From the NCBI RefSeq assembly GCF_901709675.1, contig NC_051107.1, positions 5,706,001 to 5,770,000 of the forward strand: 64,000 nt of DNA, in the 5' to 3' direction. Positions 56,123 to 64,000 of the stretch are shown one piece after another (positions within the stretch are counted from its first letter, which is position 1; every line of letters begins with the position of its first letter). The position numbers were made by a program, and so were the translations under genes. This DNA is from Syngnathus acus. Taxonomy: Eukaryota; Chordata; Actinopteri; Syngnathiformes; Syngnathidae. The notes beneath the pieces were generated by a model, which was given only the letters and a program-made list of their open reading frames with translations, did no database searches and was not told where the DNA came from.

Positions 56123-56150
<28 letters not shown>
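56123..56150. repeat. Poly-A tract
   Basis: 28 uninterrupted A just above the igf1 start codon; on the igf1 (minus) strand this is a 28-base poly-T in the 5' leader or core promoter. Confidence 0.95.
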
Positions 56151-56152
<2 letters not shown>

Positions 56153-56213
56153 CGACGAGGAATCAACTTGTTTCAAGTCATTAAAAAACAGAGAAAAGAC
56201 GGAAAAAAAGAAA

Positions 56214-56250
56214 AGAGGAGGAGGAGGAGGAGGAGGAAGAAGAAGAAGAA
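56214..56250. repeat. (GGA)n/(GAA)n triplet run
   Basis: Purine-only triplet repeat (GGA units turning into GAA units) about 110 bases upstream of the igf1 ATG. Polypurine tracts of this kind can form triplex DNA. Confidence 0.9.
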
Positions 56251-59138
56251 CGAACGGGGCAGAAAAAGCGGACGAGATGCGCGTGCCGGCCGGGGGCCAA
56301 TGTCACATCTCAACGTTCCCACTTTTGTTCCATTGCGCACGCTCGTTTTGGAGAGAAGTGAGATTTAGCGAACAGGAGACGGATTTAGCGAGAAAATCCC
56401 TCACATTTATCTAACATTACATACACTGCAAAGACATGTGGAGGGAGCGGAGCAGGAGACAGCTGGGCCAGCCTTCAACCCAGCTCGCGCTCCTCCGAAG
56501 TTATTCATTAAGGATTTTTGGGCACGCGCTCAAATCACGTCATTCTTTTTTTCTTTCTTTTTTTTTCTCTCGCTCAGTTTTTTTTTTTTTCTCTCTGCTT
56601 CTTAGAAGAGGCTTGAATCGCTGCGAGTTTCTTATGCAAACTCGCAGTTGTTGTTTTTTTTGCAATGCAATTGAACGAGTGGCATTCCAGCACATGATAG
56701 CTGATCTCGGGTCGGTTTCACCTTGCAACTTGACACATGTTGCAAGGAAGAGGGGGGGGGGGGGGTGTTAGGGGGCGCCACTGAGTAATGACAGTGCACG
56801 CAGGGCTTAAGAGGGAGGGAGGGCGCGCTGGCACGACGAGAACCAATCTCAAAGCAGGACAGCCGAGCGTGCATGCGGCCCTCCCGGCTTGCATCGGCCA
56901 CCAGGGAAGCCAAGACACGCTAAGGGGAAGTGGGTCAAAGCGCATGCGCAGGAGCGTGATGACGAAGATGATGATGATGGTGGCGATGACGCCGAAAGCT
57001 GATTTGGGATCACGGTATGACCCTGTTGGTGGCAAGTGGCGCGTTGGGTTTGGACTTTTGGCACGGTGTGGATTACTTTGGGTCGATGGGTTCATTTCTT
57101 TTTTTTTTTTGGTGCAAGGAGGCACTCATACAAGAAACACAATTTTTAACCCAACAATTTACTACCTCTGGACGTATATTAACACATTTGTCATGTATGT
57201 TTTGAAGTGGGTTAAATTCAGACGTCAATTGTAATGACGAACAGCCGCCAGTTGATGGCGGCATTGCACTGCTTCAAACTCAACTCACGTTTATTTAAAG
57301 CATATAGATATTTTTGTGATACCAACCTATACGTTTTACTGTCGGTAAAGACCCCGAAAAGCTGGTCACAAACTTTTGGGGGTCCCAGAAGAAATGTCAA
57401 AGCATCACAATGTTCTGTGGGTCAAAAAGCTCTAAAGCAGCTGGCAATAAAGGCAACTGCAGCGGATTGTTATTGATTTATTTTTGGGTGGATTATTTCG
57501 AGTGGATCTATTGAGTGCTACGATGCAAAGTGCCAGTTAGCATGTCCGTGCGGGCAAGCAGGGTCACATGAGGATGCTTGATAAAGAAAGCCATTAATCC
57601 TCCGCTCTCCAGATTAACTGTGACGCTTCCGACTCTGAAATCTTGTCCCCCCCCCCCTAAAAAAAGAGAGAAATTCTAATACCGAAATGTTTGTTCAATT
57701 TGTATTCCCTAAAATTGAGAAGCGTGCCCAAATAATTCTAATGCGTTCTCCATCCACACGGGAGGATTTCAAAGTGGTGAACTTTCCGCTTGTCGGACGT
57801 TCATATGGAAGAAATGAAGGCAAGCGGAGGGGCGCATGTTTGATCGTTTCCGCGGTAACATGCGAGGGTCGCCGCGGTTTCCAGCGCGCCTGCTGACAAT
57901 CAAAAGCAATTTTGCAGCGCACTTGTCGGACGTGTGACATAGTGCGTCACGCCGGATTCCGACACAAGGAGGGGGGAAAGAAAGCTCAGCGTTTATTATT
58001 TTACCGCAGAAATCCTGCTCGTAAATGTCGCTTTTTGGCCAGCTGTTGGAATTGTAAAACTGCATGTAAATAAAAGCTGGCTTGTCGAATGTTCCTATGG
58101 CAGCGTTTTTTACATGACACAATGAAAGCGGTGGATGGATGGATGAGGCCATAAATCACAAAAAGTCTTTCTAGAAAAATCAAAGGTAAATTGCGGGCTT
58201 TGATGTATGATGCTATAAATGACGGCTATTATTTTTTTATGGGGGAAAACACTGTGTACTCATTTCAATCCACTTTTATGCAAATATTCTTGCCTTGGGC
58301 CATAAATCAATATTGTGAGATCAAAAGGGCAAACAGTGCAAGTGGTGTAGAATGCGCGTACATGAGCTCATATGCCATGCAGTCGTTTTGGGAGTCTGGC
58401 GGGTGACCATTTTGTGAGCTTCACAAGGCTATGTGAAAGAATGGAATATTTATTGGCACACACACACACACATATATGAGGCCCGTGTGTGTGTGTATTG
58501 CGATACCTCGCGGTGTGCAGGGAAGCCGCACGCTGAAGCAATTACAGGCCGGCATAAAACAGCAGAGCTTGGGTCTGGACAGCGAGAGGCTCCGCAGAGT
58601 CAATCTCGCTTCTGCAGACGACACATCGGAAGCCGGCAATTGAAAAGTGTCATTGTGGCCAAGTAGAGCTGGAAGACACCGAGAAAGATTGACATGAGGA
58701 CAAAAGGACGAGCTGAGCATCATTTGCAGGAGTGTGCATCATGTACCGTGGCGGGACTCCAGTAGGGGGCGACAACGCCTGACGGGCGGCTGCCCGGTGA
58801 TGATTTGCGCTACTGTGCTGACACCTATTGGCGAAAGTAGGTAACGACATGAAACGAACAGTTTCATTTGTACAAGGTCACTTTTTTAGATCAAATTAGT
58901 TGAGGACGGACTTTGTAAGAAGTACAATTCACAACTTATTTTTCATTCTTACCAACCACTAATGCAAAACTTCATAAACATTTGGCAAGAAATGTAGCAG
59001 TTACAACCTTTTCTGACAAACATTTTTTCATTTCAAAGATGGAATGTATAGTTCCTTACCTTAAAAGAGAATTCCGAACAGGCCCAAAAAAAAAAAAAAA
59101 AACATGAGTAGAGTAGCGTACATCCGGCGTTTTGTTTG

Positions 59139-59144
59139 TTTATT
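59139..59144 (-). terminator. Poly(A) signal of the TIN2-like zinc-finger gene
   Basis: AATAAA on the minus strand 66 bases after the stop codon at 59210. Confidence 0.65.
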
Positions 59145-59209
59145 TAAAACATGACAGCTTAAAAACGAGCAAAGCGTGATTTATTAGGCAAGGACGGCGG
59201 CGTCTTTGG

Positions 59210-62200
59210 TCACTGGAACTCGATCCTGACTTGGGCGAATGTTTGCTCCACCTTGACGGGGTGTGCGGCGGCGTGCTCCCACAGCGCCTTCTTGTGTAGG
59301 AAGGCCAGGTCGCAGCGGTCGCAAGCGTAGGTCTTGACCTTGGCCGTCTTGGCCGCCTTGGTGGCGTGCGTCCGCCGGTGCTTCTTCATGTGGTAGGACA
59401 TGCGGAAAGCCTTGCCGCACACGTCGCACTTGAAGGGCTTCTCGCCCGTGTGGATGCGCACGTGCGACTTGAGGTAGCCCGACTGGATGAAGGCCTTGCC
59501 GCACACGTCGCACTTGTACGGCCGCTCGCCCGTGTGGTAGCGGGTGTGCAGCCGCAGCTCGTTGGCGGTGAGGAAGGTCTTGCCGCACACGGTGCACTGG
59601 TACGGCCGCTCGCCCGTGTGGATGAGCTCGTGGCGCTTGAGCGAGGTCTCCTTCATGAACTGCTTGCCGCAGCTGGCGCAGGGGTAGCGCACGCCCACGT
59701 GCACCTGCGCCACGTGGTTGCCCAGCTGCTGCTTGGTGCGGTAGGCGGCCGGGCACTGGGCGCAGGCCCACGGCCGCGCCTCCGAGTGCGTGCCCATGTG
59801 CACGGTGAGCTCCGAGGCCGAGCGGTAGCACTTGCCACACTGCCAGCACAGGAAGGGCCGCTCGCCCGTGTGCTTGCGCTGGTGCACCGTCAGGCAGTTG
59901 GAGGAGCGGAAGCGGGCGGGGCAGGAGTCGCAGGCGAAGGGGAACTCGCCCTTGTGGATGCGCTGGTGGACGGCCAGGTAGGAGAGCTGCGAGAAGCTCT
60001 TGTCGCACTGCGAGCACGGGTAGGGCCCGCTGAAGGCGTGCTGCTTCTCGTAGTGCTCGCGCAGGCGGCGCATCAGCGTGAAGCTCTTGTCGCACATGGT
60101 GCACGCCATGGGCCGGTGCATCAGCAGGTGGCGCTCGAAGGCCGCCTGGCTGGCCAGGATCTTGCCGCACTCCTTGCAGTACAGCGGGTCGTGGATCCTC
60201 TGGTGCACCTGTCGTCACAACAGACAGACGGACGGGCTACTTGGGAGAAAGGGAGACCCGCTCGGTCGCCGACGCAAACACGCGACGCCCGCCGACCGTT
60301 TCGATCGTTAAGTTGCGAGCGGGGGCTAAAAGTCAATGTGCGCAGATACTACCTTGAGCATGGTGAGGCTCTTGAACTCCTTGCCACAGGCGCCGCAGGT
60401 CATGACATCGCGCAGGTCCGCCTTGCACACCTTCTCCTGGTGCTCCTTGAGCGCCGACAGGACCTCAAAGTGCTTGCCGCAGTTGGAGCACCAGACGGGG
60501 ATCTGGAGCTGCTGGCCGTCGCCGTGGCTGGGCCCGGCCTTGGCCTCCTTCTTCCAGGGGCAGCGGGCCGTCTTCTTGTGGCAGATGGCGTAGATCTGGT
60601 GGCGCTTGAGGCCGTGCAGGTGCTTGAAGCGCCTCTTGCAGTGCACGCAGTGGAAGGGCCGCTCCTGCGTGTGGCTCTGGATGTGGCGGTTCAGCGTCTT
60701 GACATTGTCGAAGGAGCCGGCGCACACCGGGCAGGCTTTGGGGGCTTTGCCGCGGGCCGGCTGCGCCTCGGGGGCGTCGCCGGCGCTCTCCGGGTTCTTC
60801 TCGGCTTGGGCCAGGATCTCCTCGGTGCTTTTGCTGGCCTCCTCGCGGACGCCCTCGTGGCCGTGGATGATCTGGTGCTTCTTGAGCGTGTCGCGGTACT
60901 TGAAGCCCTTGTCGCAGCCCACGCAGATGAAAGGGCGCTCCTCCGTGTGCGAGCGCAGGTGCTTGTCCATGTCGGCGCTGCACGGCAGCGTGCGGCTGCA
61001 GATGGGGCAGACTTTGCCCTCGGCGGACGTGGCCGGCCGCGGATCCGGGCTCTGCTCGTCGTGACTCTTGAGCGTTTGACTCTTGCAGAACTCCTTCTGG
61101 TGTCGCTTGAGGACGTAGCGGGTCTTGAACCTCTTGTCGCAAAAGGAGCACTCGTGCGGCCGCTCTTCCGAGTGCGACGTCATGTGGCGCTCCATGTCCA
61201 CCTTGCGCGCAATGTACTTGCCGCAGAGGGCGCAGTTTTTATCGCCGGGCATCTCCGGAGACTCGGGCTCGGCCGGCGCCGCCGCCTCGTCCTCTGCGTC
61301 GTCGTCGTCTCGCTCGTGGACGCGCATGTTGTGGCGCTTCATGTCGTACTGGTCGCGGAAGCGCTTGTCGCAGCGGTCGCACTTGTACTTGAGCTCGCGG
61401 TTCTCGGAGTGCGTCTCCTGGTGGCGCCTCATGGCGGCGGCGCGCAGGAAGCTCTTGCCGCACACGGGGCACGTCTTGTTGCTGGGGTGCTTCTTCCTCT
61501 GATGCTTGGCCGATCTGTCGTCGTCGTCATCTTTCTCCGCCTGGGCCGCTTGCCTCTTCAGCTGCAGACGCTTGCTCTGCTTGAGCGGTTGGAACGCCGC
61601 CGGCTTCAACGAAGCGTCGTCGTCGTCGTCCTCCGCTTCCTCTCCCTCTTTGTCTTGTTCTTCATCCTCCTGAGGGCCGGGCTCCATCAAGCCAGGCGCC
61701 TCCTCAATGTGGATGTAGTCCAAGAGCGTGACCGTCTCGCCCTCCACCTGCACCGTGACGCATCCCGCCATCTGCTCGGCGGGCGCCCGCAGCTGGATGT
61801 GGTCGGCGTCGATGACCACCTTCTCCAGCTGCGGGAGGGACAGCGAGGACAGGATGCAGTTCCCGAAGGAGGACAGGATGCTCTGAGAGTCGTCTAGTCG
61901 GGAGAACAAACGCAAACGTCCAAAACTGTCGACTTTTCTCGAGTGGATCGTCTCGACCGAGGAGCCTCACCGGTTAAATCGAAATGTCCGAGCGCAGAGT
62001 GGTGCAAGAGCGCCGCCTTCAGGTGAGGCGGGTGGGGAACAGAGTGGACGCACTCGTCCAGGGCCTCCGGGACATTGCTCAACATGGCGGCCGTCTGGAG
62101 AGGAGACAAACAATAATCCCACTACCGTATTATATAATCACGTCATTTGGCTGTGGTCCTGGTACCTGCTGGAGGTCCGGGACAGGCAGAAGCTTATCCA

Positions 62201-63700
62201 GCCTGGAGAGGAAGTCCAACATGAGCACTTGCAGGGCGCTGTCATATTCTGGCCCAAATGCAGTTGGAAACGCCTCCTGGAAAAGGACAGATTATTTGGA
62301 AATCAGGCCAAAAAAATATCATTTTGACAGCAATCCAAAAAAAAAAACCTGAAAGAACTTGTCCCGCTCTTCAGGGTCTTTTAGCAGTAGCTCGATCTGA
62401 TCCACAAAGTTGGATTTGGCAAACTGGACCTCGGCAAAGCACGGCTGGAAGACAAACACGGGCGGTTCAAGTGGACAAGAAAAGATAAGCGCATTGGATC
62501 TGAATTGAAGACACTGACCTGAGATGCCCATGTCGATATGAGGCCTTTGATTCGTTCTAAATGCACCTCAACGGTTTCCCTCTCTGGGTTCTCCTCGGAC
62601 CGACACAAATCCACAACCACCTGAAACGTGCAACCAAGGACACATCTTTTTCCACGGCTACCTATCTGATGCTCACCGCTCACTCAAATGTCATCTTTCC
62701 TCGAGCTTACCCGTGCCCGGAGACCCAGCAGCAACTGTGCCTTCTGGTCGGGATTCAACAGCTCGGGTAAAATGTCGGTGACCGTGCTGACAAACTCCTC
62801 CACCGTGCCGTAGTCCCGCACGTCGCCGCGCTGCACAACCTGCCACATGGCGGCCGACACCAGGCGCAGAGGCGGGATGAAGAGGCGCAGGGAGGGCAGC
62901 AGGAGAGGAGAATCTGGACACACATCAAACAAACATTTCATTACAAAACAATCATCTAAAGCCGTCCATCGCTTTTATATACCGCTTGTCTTCATTTCAG
63001 TTGCGTTTGTGCAGTGGACTAGTGTGCAGACCATCAACAAATATTCTTCAAACTGCCTTTTTTTCCCCCCCCCCTACATTATTTACCCACTAATTGAATT
63101 TAATTCAAACATTCATTTTAACGTAAAACAAATAAGCAGGAAGCGGTAACTGCTGCTGCCTTCAGGGACAGACAAACTGCGTCGTAATTTTAAAATACAA
63201 CGACAGAAGTCACTTTTGTACGTCAACAGTTGGGGTGAAACTGACGCGATTTGCTGCTTTAGTGCAACAACACTCGTCGCTAATGCGTGCCCAGGGTTTT
63301 GACTTTAACATAGTGTTGTCCTTGCAATTTTGAAGCAAGTCATGGCAGAAAATCCCGTTTCTGGTCAAGTAAACAAACACAGCATCGGTCAGTTGTTAAA
63401 CATTGTCATCAGTGGCTAAATTAACAGATGAGGTCGCTGGATTTAAAATTCAGCCCATCTGACCTTTCGAATACATTTAAAAATACGATGATGACTTAGC
63501 TTAGCATAACTAGCCGTTGCTTAGCTTCTTCCAGCTAAGTAAGCGGCTACGTTAGCTCAGCGCCATCTCACAGCGGGCTACGCCATGTTACGAATCGGAC
63601 GCACACAAGGCAAAAAGGAAAACGCCGTAAACTCGCTAGGAGTGATACATTTATCATTTCTGTTCCGTTTACCGTGTTCGGCGCGATGTAACGCTTCCAT
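59210..63700 (-). CDS. C2H2 zinc-finger protein with N-terminal TIN2-like (TINF2_N) domain
   Basis: Eight exons in matching phase give 1067 residues: 63700-63673, 62913-62711, 62620-62519, 62444-62349, 62276-62166, 62094-61971, 61893-60353 and 60208-59210. The start is MEALHRAEH. Residues 10-220 are helical: SLRLFIPPLRLVSAAMWQVV, YGTVEEFVSTVTDILPELL, LLLGLRARVVVDLCRSEE and FGPEYDSALQVLMLDFLSRL. They resemble the N-terminal domain of shelterin TIN2 (human: LRFAAAASWQVV..., MGLKAKVVVELI). An acidic/basic linker (EEEAEDDDDD-type, then KHQRKKHP) follows. About 21 C2H2 fingers run from residue ~360 to the end: ten in exon 7, the last completed across the exon 7/8 junction, then eleven in exon 8 with HTGERPY/HTGEKPF linkers. 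It is probably a nuclear DNA-binding protein. I know no established gene symbol for it; any telomere link is inference from the N-terminus. Confidence 0.85.
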
Positions 63701-64000
63701 GTTGCTAGGGAGGTCTTTGGAAAAGCCAGAAATAAAGAGTACTACGGGGTTCGATTGTGAGACGACGTCCGCCCGGCCCTACGGTGCGGTGCCAGTTGGC
63801 GGGGAAGGAAAAGGCGGTTCGATTTTCTCTCCCGACTGCGCAGGCGTCCTTTAAGAGGATTTCTCTCGTCTTCAGTCAGTTGTCTCCCAACATGATAACG
63901 TTGAATTTGGTTTGATATTCTCGCGTTTACAAGGGAATAAAAGCTCCACAATGCGGAACATTAGCAAACTTTCTCCCCCTCGCTAAGTGGGGGGAAAAAG
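63701..64000. other. Upstream of the zinc-finger gene
   Basis: CpG-containing sequence directly above the start codon at 63700, with no TATA. It includes CTGCGCAGGCG (63836-63846), partly like an NRF1 site. No divergent gene is visible before the window ends. Confidence 0.4.

Larger units (their letters stand above)
56102..59138. other. igf1 promoter side / znf downstream region
   Basis: Contains the igf1 5' leader and promoter (no clear TATA), a 28-base poly-A tract (56123-56150), a GGA/GAA run (56214-56250), poly-T tracts near 56.55 kb and a poly-G run near 56.75 kb. The remainder to 59.1 kb is A/T-rich with a short CA repeat at 58459-58471. No exon supported. Confidence 0.5.

Noticed and set aside
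59366-61897. 843-codon open frame on the plus strand across the zinc-finger exons
   Set aside because: It is the mirror of two GC-biased zinc-finger exons and runs through their intron. The product is a low-complexity Leu/Ala/Val string, and the minus-strand frame has clear C2H2 fingers and splice sites.

Overview
The window is nuclear DNA of a bony fish, most likely a compact percomorph teleost genome. Evidence: GT-AG introns of about 70 bp to a few kb, an IGF-1 precursor with a teleost-type long E domain, two neighbouring aromatic amino acid hydroxylase genes (pah and th2, the latter absent from placental mammals), an ascl1a-type proneural gene, and a degenerate tRNA-like repeat of the kind common in fishes. 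No prokaryotic signal, CRISPR array or intact transposon is present.

Left part (1-21 kb). The 5' part of itfg2 (minus strand, cut by the left edge) lies divergently from the neurogenic bHLH gene ascl1 (3757-4317, plus). Downstream, a minus-strand gene was traced through 15 phase-compatible exons between 20.84 and 5.74 kb. It encodes a Ser/Pro-rich protein with an EF-hand and helical C-terminal part. Its first traced exons resemble human C12orf42, which also lies beside ASCL1, but neither end of the gene was found. The stretch 21-27 kb has no gene that I can support.

Middle (27-35 kb). pah (phenylalanine hydroxylase, 13 coding exons) is followed 540 bp later, on the same strand, by th2 (tyrosine hydroxylase 2, 11 coding exons). 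The internal exons of the two genes match in length and phase, so they are an old tandem pair.

Right-centre (37.7-56 kb). nup37 (minus) and parpbp (plus) are head to head around an approximately 0.3 kb promoter. parpbp and pmch (minus) are tail to tail with poly(A) signals back to back. igf1 (minus) follows, spread over 5.4 kb, with its last coding exon not located. The order nup37-parpbp-pmch-igf1 is as in human 12q23, but pah/ascl1 sit on the nup37 side rather than beyond igf1.

Right end (59-64 kb). An eight-exon minus-strand gene encodes a 1067-residue protein joining an N-terminal domain that resembles the TRF1-interacting part of the shelterin protein TIN2 to an acidic linker and about 21 C2H2 zinc fingers. 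With the EF-hand C12orf42-like gene it is the least conventional content of the window.

The genes do not form one pathway. pah and th2 share chemistry (tetrahydrobiopterin-dependent hydroxylation); pmch and igf1 encode secreted hormones; nup37, parpbp and itfg2 are housekeeping or cell-cycle genes. Exon boundaries come from reading splice signals and reading phase by eye; protein names come from remembered family sequences, not from searches.
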